Made by a program: the position numbers and the translations under genes
Assembly (NCBI GenBank): GCA_002337605.1
Contig: DDGL01000016.1
Location: 344,973-408,972 of the forward strand
Direction: 5' to 3'
From: Flavobacteriaceae bacterium UBA1903
GTDB taxonomy: Bacteria; Bacteroidota; Bacteroidia; Flavobacteriales; Flavobacteriaceae
DNA: 64,000 nt
The notes under the pieces: model-generated
Seen by the model: only the letters and a program-made list of their open reading frames with translations
Database searches by the model: none
What the model was told of the DNA's origin: nothing
Shown: positions 32,330 through 41,435 of the stretch, piece by piece
Layout: every line of letters begins with the position of its first letter
How positions within the stretch are numbered: position 1 is the stretch's first letter

Positions 32330-33037
32330 ATGTTGCTAACGGCACTCATATTCGGATTATTAGGCAGTTTCCATTGTGTGGGAATGTGTGGCCCTATTGC
32401 TTTTTTGCTTCCGGTAGATAGGAATAATCCGGTAAAACGTGTGTTACAAATATTGAGCTATCACGTTGGGCGACTACTTACGTATGGAACCATTGGGTTG
32501 TTGTTTGGCTTTTTGGGAAGACGGTTGGATTTGTTTGGCTTTCAACAACATATATCCATTGTGATAGGTGTACTGATGATTTTGGTAATCATATTACCTT
32601 CAAAAGTATTCAGTAAATACAATGGTTCTCGATTTATGTACAAATGGGTCGGGAAAGTAAAAAGTGCTTTGGGTGCAGAGCTCAAACGAAAATCAATAGA
32701 CAGTTTTTTTACCATTGGCTTTCTTAATGGTTTCTTGCCCTGCGGCTTGGTTTATATGGCAGTTTTTGGAAGCGTGGCAGCAGGTGGTACTTGGGAAGGG
32801 GGGGTATATATGGTGTTTTTTGGATTGGGAACCATCCCTTTGATGACAACAGCTACTTATTTGGGTAATTTTCTCAATACCAATTTTAAAGAGCGTATTG
32901 TAAAAGCTATACCCGTGTTTGTAATAATTGTAGGTGTGCTTTTTATAGTAAGAGGACTTGGGTTGGGAATACCCTACGTGTCGCCTTCAAATATGGTAGC
33001 CATTGAAAAAGTATCAAACAACCATTCGTGTCATTAA
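32330..33037 (+). CDS. SafE/DsbD-like membrane protein of the cbb3 operon
   Basis: 235 residues, six predicted helices. The first helix contains GSFHCVGMCGPIAFL and the fourth FLPCGLVYMA, the paired cysteine-proline motifs of the H-x-x-M-C-G-P group of TauE/SafE proteins, which are common in cbb3 operons of Bacteroidota. Copper or thiol transfer to the oxidase is likely but unproved; the sulfite-exporter name of the superfamily should not be taken literally. The C-terminus ends in HSCH. Confidence 0.8.
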   Translation: MLLTALIFGLLGSFHCVGMCGPIAFLLPVDRNNPVKRVLQILSYHVGRLLTYGTIGLLFGFLGRRLDLFGFQQHISIVIGVLMILVIILPSKVFSKYNGSRFMYKWVGKVKSALGAELKRKSIDSFFTIGFLNGFLPCGLVYMAVFGSVAAGGTWEGGVYMVFFGLGTIPLMTTATYLGNFLNTNFKERIVKAIPVFVIIVGVLFIVRGLGLGIPYVSPSNMVAIEKVSNNHSCH

Positions 33038-33067
33038 AACAAAGAATAACCAGAAAACTATAAAATT

Positions 33068-33244
33068 ATGAACTCACTCTTCTTGCCACTTGTGAACTGG
33101 GGATTAGGCACAATACTAATTGGCGTATTTGCAATTGTTTGTATTGTACTTGTTGCAGTTATTTATAACCTTACCCGTAGCAATCAAAATATCAAAAACG
33201 AACGTAACGAAGATTCTGAAAATGATACTATCATAAATAGATAA
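33068..33244 (+). CDS. 58-residue single-helix membrane protein
   Basis: ATG at 33068, stop at 33244. One helix (about 12-35; GTILIGVFAIVCIVLVAVIY) followed by an Asn/Glu-rich tail. It overlaps the next ATG by one base, so the pair is translationally coupled. Unknown function, at the end of the cbb3 operon. Confidence 0.65.
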   Translation: MNSLFLPLVNWGLGTILIGVFAIVCIVLVAVIYNLTRSNQNIKNERNEDSENDTIINR

Positions 33245-33432
33245 TGATGAGAACAACACAAATTTTACTTCAAGATATAGGTCGTTGGACAGACGGCTGG
33301 GTGGCTTATAGCCTGTATGGCATTGTAGTAATAGCCATTGCGGTATTTTTAATTTATAAATTAAGAAAGGCAAAAGAACGTAAACGCCGCAATGAGCGCA
33401 TTCGTAAAGAAGATATTGAAAAGAGAAAATAG
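33244..33432 (+). CDS. 62-residue membrane protein with basic tail
   Basis: One membrane helix (about 20-40) flanked by a strongly basic C-terminal tail (KAKERKRRNERIRKEDIEKRK is 21 residues, so only its character is noted). It is the last gene before the operon terminator. Unknown; may be a small subunit or assembly factor of the respiratory complex. Confidence 0.62.
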   Translation: MMRTTQILLQDIGRWTDGWVAYSLYGIVVIAIAVFLIYKLRKAKERKRRNERIRKEDIEKRK

Positions 33433-33469
33433 AAAACCCGCAAGACAAATAGGTTCAAACGGGTTTTCT
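33431..33469. terminator. Shared terminator of cco and hemN units
   Basis: Stem AGAAAACCCG (33431-33440) with CGGGTTTTCT (33460-33469), perfect 10 bp, 19-nt loop. It lies between convergent genes and could work in both directions, though the T-run is short. Confidence 0.65.
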
Positions 33470-33491
33470 GAGTAATGAACTTTTAAAATAT

Positions 33492-34868
33492 TTAAACCGT
33501 CATCGAGAACAATTTAGTCTGTGGTTTTTTACGTTGTAACCGCAAGTCAAAAGGCAAGCACACATTACGCACATAGGGTTTTCCTGCTTCTGTAACTTTT
33601 AGATGGTTTTCTGTTATTTCAATAAGACCATCATCCTGCATTTCTGAAAGTTTGCTCAAAATTTCTTCTATTTCTGGAACGCGCATTGTTTTTTCTTGCC
33701 AAGAGGTTTCAAAATTACACATCAAGTTCAAGATGTGTTTACGCATAATAAGGTCTTCTGTATTTAAAATGTGCCCGCGCATAACAGGTAATTCATCATT
33801 ACGTAAAAGCTCGTAGTATTCTTTTAGAGTTTTCACATTTTGCGCAAATCCATACCAGCTATCGCCTATGGCAGAAACGCCCAGGCCAATCATCACATCT
33901 GTCTTGGAAGAAGTGTAGCCCATAAAATTACGGTGGATACTCCCATTTTGTTGAGCGCTATATAAGTTGTCGGTTTTAAGCGCAAAATGGTCCATCCCAA
34001 TTTCCACATATCCTGCCTGCAACAGCATTTTTTTACCTATCTCATATTGTAACCGCTTTTGTTTTGGCGATGGCAAGTGTTCTTCACTATATCCACGCTG
34101 CCCGTTTCCTTTTATCCAAGGTACGTGTGCATAGCTATAAAATGCAATGCGGTCTGGCATCAATTTTATGGTTTTGTTGACTGTATTAATTACGTCGTCC
34201 TGTGTCTGAAATGGAAGACCAAATATAATATCGTGGCCTACCGATGTAAATCCGGTTGCACGTGCATCTATCGTAGCACGTTCTACATTTTCGAAAGGCT
34301 GGATACGATTGATGGCTTTTTGCACGGTCTCGTTATAATCCTGTACTCCATAACAGACTCTTTTAAATCCATTGCGGTTGAACATTTTGAGATGTTCCCG
34401 TGTAGTATTATTGGGGTGGCCTTCAAAGCTAAATTCGATTGAATCAGCCATATCTGCGATTTCAAAAATTCCAATCAATAGGTCTTCCAGATTTTCGGAA
34501 GAAAAGAAGGTGGGTGTACCACCCCCCAGATGCAATTGCTGTATCAAGGGTCTGTGACCGATAATTTTGGCATACATTCTCAATTCCTTCAGCAATGCTT
34601 GGATATACGGTTTTTCAACCAAATGATTCTTTGTAATTCTTTTGGTACATCCACAAAACGTGCACATACGCTCGCAAAAGGGTAGATGTATGTAAATACT
34701 TATACCTTTGCTTGTTTGGTTTTCGGACAAGCATAAACCCTGTTGAATACTCTTCTGCCATCCATCAACAGAAAAACTATTTCCATCCCAATACGGTACG
34801 GTAGGATAGCTTGTATATCGAGGACCTGGAACGTTATATTTAGAGACTAAATAAGTGTCACGTTTCAT
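33492..34868 (-). CDS. hemN: Oxygen-independent coproporphyrinogen III oxidase
   Basis: 458 residues. Radical SAM signature Cys65-x3-Cys69-x2-Cys72 followed by Gly and Cys74 (HLPFCERMCTFCGC), then GGGTPTFFS and the C-terminal HemN domain. It makes protoporphyrinogen IX for heme without O2, useful for cytochromes at low oxygen. It overlaps the upstream membrane-protein gene by 4 bp (ATGA); both are driven from the Fnr-type promoter at 35174-35216. Confidence 0.95.
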   Translation of the reverse strand: MKRDTYLVSKYNVPGPRYTSYPTVPYWDGNSFSVDGWQKSIQQGLCLSENQTSKGISIYIHLPFCERMCTFCGCTKRITKNHLVEKPYIQALLKELRMYAKIIGHRPLIQQLHLGGGTPTFFSSENLEDLLIGIFEIADMADSIEFSFEGHPNNTTREHLKMFNRNGFKRVCYGVQDYNETVQKAINRIQPFENVERATIDARATGFTSVGHDIIFGLPFQTQDDVINTVNKTIKLMPDRIAFYSYAHVPWIKGNGQRGYSEEHLPSPKQKRLQYEIGKKMLLQAGYVEIGMDHFALKTDNLYSAQQNGSIHRNFMGYTSSKTDVMIGLGVSAIGDSWYGFAQNVKTLKEYYELLRNDELPVMRGHILNTEDLIMRKHILNLMCNFETSWQEKTMRVPEIEEILSKLSEMQDDGLIEITENHLKVTEAGKPYVRNVCLPFDLRLQRKKPQTKLFSMTV

Positions 34869-35149
34869 ATAAAAAGGCTTGTTACAATTACAAAACTATT
34901 AATAAGAACACTTGCCATTAAAAGTTTAAATATTAATGTAGGCTTTTGAACTGTTAGGATAGCCGCGTTGTGCAAGCTACAAACGGCTACGCATACCAAG
35001 ACGAGCGCCATATTTAAAACTCCGTGTCCAAAATTGAGTATTTGAAAAATAGCAATAGAACCCACACACGTGGAAAGTACAATTCCTAATGCCGAATATC
35101 CCATTACGTTTTCTGTAAAATCTTTTTCTAATCTTGCTAAAGCTGTCAT
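34865..35149 (-). CDS. Small membrane protein coupled to hemN
   Basis: 94 residues from the ATG at 35149. The longer frame up to 35176 would start upstream of the promoter -7 element, so the shorter start is chosen. Three hydrophobic segments (about 22-44, 47-66, 73-93). Function unknown. The ATGA overlap with hemN and the shared promoter suggest a joint role at low oxygen. Confidence 0.65.
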   Translation of the reverse strand: MTALARLEKDFTENVMGYSALGIVLSTCVGSIAIFQILNFGHGVLNMALVLVCVAVCSLHNAAILTVQKPTLIFKLLMASVLINSFVIVTSLFI

Positions 35150-35482
35150 ATCTATTATTTTAATATTACAGGACAAAATTAGCAGAGAAGGGAAGGGTAT
35201 TTTATGACTTTTGTCAGTTTGGAGAAACCAAAACTGAATACTATAAAAGCTATAAGATAAAGCTTAAATATTTTAATCAAAAATTCACACACTATCCAAA
35301 GCGTATTCTGCATTTATGTGAGTAAAATTGGCTTGTTAGTACAGTGTTTTTTTTAAATCACTTTGACGATATAATTTTTGAAGCATCAGTGGATGAATTT
35401 TATCTTTTGCAATATTTCTGTTAGTGGTGCTTTCGCCTCTAATTATGTAGTATGAGGAGCGTAGCCATAAGAATTATAAAAA
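35150..35482. other. Gap of 333 bp between the hemN unit and the next gene
   Basis: The left 70 bp hold the Fnr-type promoter. In the remaining 260 bp I see no credible open frame, RNA fold or repeat, only AT-rich sequence. Confidence 0.6.
35174..35216 (-). promoter_or_regulatory. Fnr-type operator plus -7 element of the hemN unit
   Basis: TGACTTTTGTCA (35205-35216), perfect palindrome, centre 29.5 bp from TAATTTTG (35174-35181, minus strand). Confidence 0.78.
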
Positions 35483-36964
35483 TTATTCTACGACTTCAAA
35501 AGCCTGAATCGCCGCATTTGGCTCCATAATGGTATGATCTTTCCAGAAATCCGGATCGTATTTGGTAAGATAACTAGCCTCCACTTTTGGGTTTTCAACT
35601 GTGTTTTCAAAGTCTCCCTGTGTTATAGTTTCTGAGGAAAAAACGACCAGTTCATATTTGGTCCTGTTGGTGATGCCAATATCCAGATGCAAGGCCAGTT
35701 CGTTCTGCTTGCGTCTGCCTTTTACGTGCTTGTTCTTTTCTATCACATTAAGGGGCCTATCCACGCCAACAGTTTTCCCGTCTTCCAGTTCTATATATCG
35801 GGGACCATAACCGCCACTTGCTTCTTTTGCAAACAACATTTTTCCTTTAAAAACCGAGTGCCGGTACCTAATGCCAAACAAACCAAATTTCTTTAAGGGA
35901 CGCACATTTTGAAATTCTAAGCGCATCACCGCAAAGTCTTCCGTATTTACGTATAACACACCTTTAAAATCTTTTCTTCTTTTCGGTTCGAAGGTGATGA
36001 TGTACACGGCCGCATCGTCTATAAAAGTGTAGTCCGTATGGGTAAATCGATATCGGTTGGATTTATCTAAAATATCCAAGGCGGTACCCTCCTTAAAAAA
36101 TAACTGTTCGTAGAGTTCAGAAAGCCGGTTTTTCATGCTGGACTGGAAACTGGAGCTTTTGGGTTTTTCAACTTCACGCTGTACCACAGCTGCTTCTTCC
36201 TTGTTTTCATTTGTAATGGAATCTAACTCTAACTTTGTTCCTATAAGTCCGGAACGTATTTTAATATAGGAATCTGGTTTTACATTCTCTTTAAAAATAC
36301 GCTCTAGGTTTTCTGTAAGCCCTTCAAAAGAGACATCTTTGGTTTTGTCATAGAGCCGTGCTGCCTTATCTACATACAATTTTTGAGTGCGGTAATCGCC
36401 ATAAAAGTCGCCCACAGCCTCTTTATAGCTCCAGGACTCCCTGGATATAGAGGCGGCAATCTCATCTATAAGTTCTTTGTTGAGTTCTTTGATAGTAGAC
36501 TTTTTAAACCCAAAATCTACTTTGTCCATAAGGTTAAGGTCGCTTTGTCTAAAGAATATTTTCCTTTTGGACGGAGCGATGTTGTAATTTGTGTTTAGAT
36601 TTTCCTTTACCTTTTCAATAACTTCCTGGGCAGACAATGGGTTGGCATTTATAAATACCTCTGCCAACTCGAAAGTTTTGGGTGCCAAGCGAATGGTTAA
36701 GTCTCCCGTAGGTTTCCAAAGGGCTACATTTTCGTATCCCATGGAGGAAATAAAAATAGAATCTTTAATACGCTTTAGCTGTGCCTGTGTGATCGTAAAT
36801 ACACCGCTCTCGTTGGTGATAAGTCCGCTGTGCTTACCTGTAACTATGGTAGCAAAGGGAATAGGGGCGTCTGTTTGAGCATCGACGATGGTTGCCGTTA
36901 GGTCCTGACTAATTATAGGCTGGATTCCTAGAAATACGATAAAAAAGAAAAAAAAGGTTCTCAT
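35483..36964 (-). CDS. Carboxypeptidase-regulatory-like domain outer-membrane-associated protein
   Basis: 493 residues. Signal peptide (about 1-19, ending near IISQ), then a carboxypeptidase D regulatory-like domain (about 21-95; TATIVDAQTDAPIPFATI), then a long beta-rich part with SRESWSYKEAV and ITFEPKRRKDFKGVLYVNTEDFAVMRLEFQN. Such proteins are common in Bacteroidota, often associated with the outer membrane; the ligand is unknown. It is a lone gene, and no beta-barrel receptor or SusD partner is adjacent. Confidence 0.72.
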   Translation of the reverse strand: MRTFFFFFIVFLGIQPIISQDLTATIVDAQTDAPIPFATIVTGKHSGLITNESGVFTITQAQLKRIKDSIFISSMGYENVALWKPTGDLTIRLAPKTFELAEVFINANPLSAQEVIEKVKENLNTNYNIAPSKRKIFFRQSDLNLMDKVDFGFKKSTIKELNKELIDEIAASISRESWSYKEAVGDFYGDYRTQKLYVDKAARLYDKTKDVSFEGLTENLERIFKENVKPDSYIKIRSGLIGTKLELDSITNENKEEAAVVQREVEKPKSSSFQSSMKNRLSELYEQLFFKEGTALDILDKSNRYRFTHTDYTFIDDAAVYIITFEPKRRKDFKGVLYVNTEDFAVMRLEFQNVRPLKKFGLFGIRYRHSVFKGKMLFAKEASGGYGPRYIELEDGKTVGVDRPLNVIEKNKHVKGRRKQNELALHLDIGITNRTKYELVVFSSETITQGDFENTVENPKVEASYLTKYDPDFWKDHTIMEPNAAIQAFEVVE

Positions 36965-37124
36965 GGTGATTGGTTTTTATATAGAGACGCAAATCGTGAG
37001 CATTTGGTTGCCTCACTTTCAAGACGAATATATTAAAAGGATGTTACTCGGGATTATTGGTCAGCAACTCACGATATAGCTCTTTTATAGAATAAACGTT
37101 ACAATGTACGTAGTTGAAATAAAA

Positions 37125-37149
37125 AAGAGTCGGGAAAACTCCGACTCTT
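37125..37149 (-). terminator. Minus-strand terminator
   Basis: Stem AAGAGTCGG (37125-37133) with CCGACTCTT (37141-37149), 7-nt loop. Only on the minus strand is it followed by a T-run, so it ends leftward transcription, perhaps of the short frame at 37203 or of the hydrolase unit upstream. Confidence 0.75.
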
Positions 37150-37202
37150 ATCAGTTATAAAATATCAAAATTCATTTTATTGTTAGCATCAAGAGGTTAG
37201 CG

Positions 37203-37328
37203 CTAAATGCACAGCTTGCTGTTTCTTGATCTTTTTTCAGAGAGAAAGTGGTCTGCCAATTGCGTCCAGCTTTTAGCCAGACTTAACTCATCACTCAATA
37301 AAAAGTATTCCTCATTGTACAACGACAC
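37203..37328 (-). CDS. Possible 41-residue protein, GTG start
   Basis: Reads VSLYNEEYFLLSDELSLAKS and continues to SKLCI. A purine-rich AGGGAGG lies about 9 bp upstream of the GTG at 37328, and a terminator follows the stop. It could be a real small gene or the 3' remnant of a larger one. No family is recognised. Confidence 0.35.
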   Translation of the reverse strand: MSLYNEEYFLLSDELSLAKSWTQLADHFLSEKRSRNSKLCI

Positions 37329-37614
37329 CTTTTATTCCTCCCTTTGATTTCTGAATAATCTAACAAGCTGCCTTATGGGTATCCGTAATTAAGAGAATTC
37401 CGAACAAATCAGGTGTTTCGAAACTTCTACCTATTAAATTTTATTGATGGTTAGAAATGAGCCCTTTTCCTTGCTTCTAAGATGGGTATCAAGACTGTAT
37501 GGCCATTTTGTAATGATTTGTATTTTTTTGTAATCTTATAAATGTCTAAACTGTAAATACTTAGACTCTTTAATTACACAATTACAAAATTTTACTATTA
37601 TTAGAGCAACTATT

Positions 37615-38490
37615 CTACTTAAAAATATCTCTAATAAACTCAAGTATTAAAGGCTTTATTATTTCAACGTGCTCCCAGGCTAAATTGTGACCTACCTCTG
37701 GTATTATTTTTACAGTGCTATTTGAAAAAATACTGTCTGTATATTTTAAATTTCCAACGGGTACCACATTATCTTCTGAGCCATGAAGGTGTAGTATTGG
37801 AATAGAAACTTTCCTCCAATCCTTTTCTATTTTTTCTAATTCTAACGCGTGTACCTTTTTTTCATCGCCTGCCACTCTGTACCCTGTAGGGACAATCCAT
37901 CGTGTGAACCACCATTTTGTAAATCTTGAAGCCCAAATATCTTTCTCCTGTCTGGGATCCATAGCAGCAGACAATAGCATGACACCTTTTACATTTGGAT
38001 TGAGCACCGCTAATCGTGCCGCCAATGGGCCTCCATACGATGTGCCTATTGCAATAATATTATTCAGTTCTAAATCGTTTATAATGGTATTCATTATTTC
38101 GGCTTGATGTTTAATTGAGGGCATTTCTTCACCAAAATTTGAGTACCCATAGCCTGGTCTGTCAATAGCATATAAATTTGCAGCCTCTCCTAAATCTGAG
38201 TCACTCATATAGGCTTGCCAAGCGGTAAGGGAGCTAGGTGAACCGTGAAAAAAGACTATGTTGATTTCCCGCTCGGACAGATTTACTTTTTGAACCCGGA
38301 TTTTAAGGTCTAAACTATCAATATTAAAATAGGTTAGCTTTGTGGCAACTCCCTTTTCCTTGAATTCATCTATAATCTCGGTATCGGTTCTTCTGTATTG
38401 TAAGGTTGTGCAGGATAAAAATAGCAGACAACAGTAAACGGATAGAGCGGTAACAACTATTTTCTTCAATTTTACTTCCCTGTTCTTCAT
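37615..38490 (-). CDS. Alpha/beta hydrolase lipoprotein
   Basis: 291 residues. Lipoprotein signal (lipobox FLSC) and an alpha/beta hydrolase fold: oxyanion FFHGSPSS, nucleophile elbow GTSYGG (Ser), PILHLHGSEDNVVP (Asp region) and EVGHNLAWE (His). The catalytic triad looks complete. It is the last gene of a unit with the Kef-type antiporter (7 bp apart). Substrate unknown. Confidence 0.85.
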   Translation of the reverse strand: MKNREVKLKKIVVTALSVYCCLLFLSCTTLQYRRTDTEIIDEFKEKGVATKLTYFNIDSLDLKIRVQKVNLSEREINIVFFHGSPSSLTAWQAYMSDSDLGEAANLYAIDRPGYGYSNFGEEMPSIKHQAEIMNTIINDLELNNIIAIGTSYGGPLAARLAVLNPNVKGVMLLSAAMDPRQEKDIWASRFTKWWFTRWIVPTGYRVAGDEKKVHALELEKIEKDWRKVSIPILHLHGSEDNVVPVGNLKYTDSIFSNSTVKIIPEVGHNLAWEHVEIIKPLILEFIRDIFK

Positions 38491-38497
38491 TACTATA

Positions 38498-40360
38498 TTA
38501 ATTTTTGGGTTGAATTTTGCTTTCCACTTTACTACTACCCACCTTCAAATCTTCAGTCAATAATTTTTCCTGTTGCGCAATTTCTTCTTTTGCTCTAAAG
38601 ATATATTCCTTTTCGTTTTTTCGGGTTCCAGCTAGTCTTTTCAAACTATCGACATCAAGTTCAATAAATTTTCGGGCCTGCCCTTCAATGGCTTCTTTGT
38701 CAAATCCCATAAAGCGCAATACATCACTCGCCATTAATACAGAGGTATCCAACGACTCCCTGTAAATATGTTCTATCCCTAGCTCGTGTAAATCATATGC
38801 ATCATATCGGTTTTTTGCCCGGACCAGAAGCTTTACCTGTGGGTATTTTTCCTTTACTTTTTTTACGATTCCGAAAACTGCATCCGGATTATCTATGGCG
38901 CATATTAAATAATCGGCTTCTGCTATTCCTGCAGATTCCAGTAAATCCATTCTGGAAGCGTCTCCATAAAAGACCTCAAATCCCATTTGTCGTAAAAAAT
39001 CCACCCTGTTAGAGTCCATATCAAGAACTGTTGTGGGAATGCCATGGGCACGTAGAAATCGGCCCACAGTGCTTCCAAAATGTCCGAACCCCACTAAAAT
39101 GGTCTTATGGCTTTTTTGAATATCGTCCATGGGTCTTTTTTCAGATTCCTTGGTGCCAACGTTAGGTAAACACATACGTTCGTTCAAGATCCATAAAATT
39201 GGGGTTAGTGTCATGGTCAGTGCGGTAACTACGAGCATTATGTCAAGTTGCTCTCTTTCAAAAATGTTTAGTTGAAATGCGAAAGAAAGTAGAACAAAGG
39301 CAAATTCCCCAATTTGTGCCAACCCTACCATTAATAGTAAGCGTTGATCAATTTTCAGCTTAAAAATAATCCCTACTACAAATAAGACAATGGCTTTAAT
39401 AATGATTACTGAAACTACAAGTCCTGTTATTAAAAACGGATTTTCGCCAATAACCACAAAGTTGATAGAGGCGCCAACGGCCATAAAAAATAGACCCAGG
39501 AGTAAATCTTTAAAAGGGTCTAGTGTGCTTTCCAGTTCGTGTTTAAACTCACTGGTTGCTAAAACCACGCCTCCTAAAAAGGCGCCCAAGGCGGGACTTA
39601 GGCCCACTAGCTCCATTAAAAAAGAAATCCCTACAACAATCAATAACGCTGAAGCTACCAATAATTCCCGAACTCTGGATTTGGCAACAATTCGTAGCAT
39701 AGGAACAATTAAATATTTACCTGCCACTATAATGAGGACAATGGAAAAAACAATGGCAAGTCCCTGTAGTCCCAAGGGTAAATTATCGAGAAGGTTGGTA
39801 TGGGCACCATGTCCACCTGCTTCTGCTGTAGCGTTTTCTGAAACATTGGACAATAATGGTAATACCGCTAACATTACAATTACAATGATATCCTGAAAAA
39901 GTAAAATCGAAAAGGATGAGGTTCCATAGTTGGTTTGCATCAATCCCTTTTCCTTATTGGTCTGGAGTGTGATTGCTGTAGATGAAAGTGCTACTGCCAT
40001 ACCTACGGTCAAGGCTAATTTCCAATTTATCCCGAAAGCATACAGTACAGCAAAGGTAAGTGCCATCGTTCCAAAGACCTGGATGCTTCCCATCCCCAAA
40101 ACAAGCTTTCGCATTTGCCAGAAGCTTTTGGGTTTTATCTCTAAGCCAATTACAAAAAGCATCATCACGACACCAAATTCTGCAAATTCGAGGATATCTT
40201 CTCCTTCTTGTCCCACAAACCCTAAAATATAAGGTCCAATTAACATTCCTGCCATTAAATAGCCTATGACAGAACTCAAGCCAAACCGCTTTGCAATAGG
40301 GACACAAATTACTGCGCCGGCCAGAAAAACAATGGCTTCAAAAAGGATGCTTCCACTCAT
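38498..40360 (-). CDS. Kef-type monovalent cation:proton antiporter
   Basis: 620 residues: about 12-13 membrane helices of the CPA2 sodium/proton exchanger fold, then an RCK/TrkA-N domain with the dinucleotide motif GFGHFGSTVGRFL and LDMDSNRVDFLRQMG. KefB/KefC proteins export potassium in exchange for protons during electrophile stress, gated by glutathione adducts; that regulation may not apply here. It stands 32 bp downstream of the AraC-type regulator gene and upstream of a hydrolase. Confidence 0.88.
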   Translation of the reverse strand: MSGSILFEAIVFLAGAVICVPIAKRFGLSSVIGYLMAGMLIGPYILGFVGQEGEDILEFAEFGVVMMLFVIGLEIKPKSFWQMRKLVLGMGSIQVFGTMALTFAVLYAFGINWKLALTVGMAVALSSTAITLQTNKEKGLMQTNYGTSSFSILLFQDIIVIVMLAVLPLLSNVSENATAEAGGHGAHTNLLDNLPLGLQGLAIVFSIVLIIVAGKYLIVPMLRIVAKSRVRELLVASALLIVVGISFLMELVGLSPALGAFLGGVVLATSEFKHELESTLDPFKDLLLGLFFMAVGASINFVVIGENPFLITGLVVSVIIIKAIVLFVVGIIFKLKIDQRLLLMVGLAQIGEFAFVLLSFAFQLNIFEREQLDIMLVVTALTMTLTPILWILNERMCLPNVGTKESEKRPMDDIQKSHKTILVGFGHFGSTVGRFLRAHGIPTTVLDMDSNRVDFLRQMGFEVFYGDASRMDLLESAGIAEADYLICAIDNPDAVFGIVKKVKEKYPQVKLLVRAKNRYDAYDLHELGIEHIYRESLDTSVLMASDVLRFMGFDKEAIEGQARKFIELDVDSLKRLAGTRKNEKEYIFRAKEEIAQQEKLLTEDLKVGSSKVESKIQPKN

Positions 40361-40392
40361 ACTAGGTAGTTAGATTTTTATATTAAATCGTA

Positions 40393-41295
40393 TTAATTAC
40401 AAACCGCTCGTTTCAGAAGCATATATTCTCCGTTGTTCTTAAAATCACGTACCGAAATACCCACGTAGCGTTTAAAGGTTTTAGACAAGTGGCTCACATC
40501 TGTAAATCCTAATTCGTCTGCAATCTCAGTTAAGGTGTAGTCTGAATTTAAAAGTCGTATCTCTACCAATCGAAGTTTTGCTTTTATAATGTATTCCCGC
40601 AAAGGCATATTCACCTGTTTTTTAAAGAACTCACTCACGTAGGTTGCAGACATCATAAAAACATCAGCTAAATTCTCTACTTTTAATAATTCAGTATTTC
40701 CTAGGTTTTCATTGATGTAGGTCAGCATTTTCGTGGCTCTGTCGTCACTACTATTTTCTGCCACTTCGTAATGACTTCCTTTTTTAATATTCCGTATTAA
40801 GATTTCCAACACACTGGTCATTAAACTGGAAACTAATGAAATGGAATCCCCGCCATAATTTCGGGATTCTTGTAGGATCATTGCTGTCAACCGGTTAAGG
40901 TGCTCTCTGTCAATGTCACTTTTAATAATGTCACCGGGCAACTGATTGTAATTGGAAAGAATATAGGCAGCTTCACTGAACCATTCAGCCCTGTCCACAG
41001 CAACCCGCTTCGAATTTTTAAAGAACGAATCTGTAAATTTCAAAAACACAAATTTAGAGGGAGACTCTATGTTAAAGGAGTGACATTGTAAAGGAGGTAG
41101 TAGAAAAATGCTCCCCTCACTATATGGGTACAGATTGTAGTTAATACACTGTGTTCCTTCCCCTTGTTTGATTAAAACCAGTTCAAAAAAATTGTTTTTT
41201 ACAGGACGTTGTTTCCATTCAGACAATTTTAATTCTTGTATTTCAAAAGGTTTATATGCTTCTAAAACTTCCATTGTTGTATCATTTAAGGTCAA
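40393..41295 (-). CDS. AraC-family transcriptional regulator
   Basis: 300 residues. An N-terminal cupin-like sensor region (YSEGSIFLLPPLQCHSF) and a C-terminal double helix-turn-helix with VENLADVFMMSATYVSEFFKKQ and LTEIADELGFTDVSHLSKTFKRYVG. An alternative start at Met8 is possible. It diverges from the quinone-reductase gene, with 140 bp between, and leads the kef-hydrolase run. Effector unknown. Confidence 0.9.
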   Translation of the reverse strand: MTLNDTTMEVLEAYKPFEIQELKLSEWKQRPVKNNFFELVLIKQGEGTQCINYNLYPYSEGSIFLLPPLQCHSFNIESPSKFVFLKFTDSFFKNSKRVAVDRAEWFSEAAYILSNYNQLPGDIIKSDIDREHLNRLTAMILQESRNYGGDSISLVSSLMTSVLEILIRNIKKGSHYEVAENSSDDRATKMLTYINENLGNTELLKVENLADVFMMSATYVSEFFKKQVNMPLREYIIKAKLRLVEIRLLNSDYTLTEIADELGFTDVSHLSKTFKRYVGISVRDFKNNGEYMLLKRAVCN

Positions 41296-41398
41296 ATTTA
41301 TATAAAAAAGAGCTATTCAAACTAATTTTTGTGTTATAAACCTTTAAATATACCTAAATACCCATTTTATGTACAAATAATCGTGGTGAAATGGAAAG

Positions 41399-41406
41399 TA
41401 TATTTG
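41399..41406 (+). promoter_or_regulatory. Bacteroidota -7 element
   Basis: TATATTTG matches TAnnTTTG exactly, 29 bp before the ATG of the quinone-reductase gene. Confidence 0.6.
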
Positions 41407-41435
41407 TAGTATATCAAACTTAAAACAGAAGAATA

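Larger units (their letters stand above)
36965..37614. other. Gap of 650 bp
   Basis: It holds a 41-codon minus-strand frame (37203-37328) and a minus-strand terminator hairpin (37125-37149), described separately. The rest (36965-37120 and 37330-37614) shows no credible gene; it may include decayed sequence. Confidence 0.55.

Noticed and set aside
39390..39896. 168-codon plus-strand frame inside the Kef-type antiporter gene
   Set aside because: Long antisense shadow of a membrane-protein gene; composition is Thr/Ser/Pro-rich as expected from the reverse strand.
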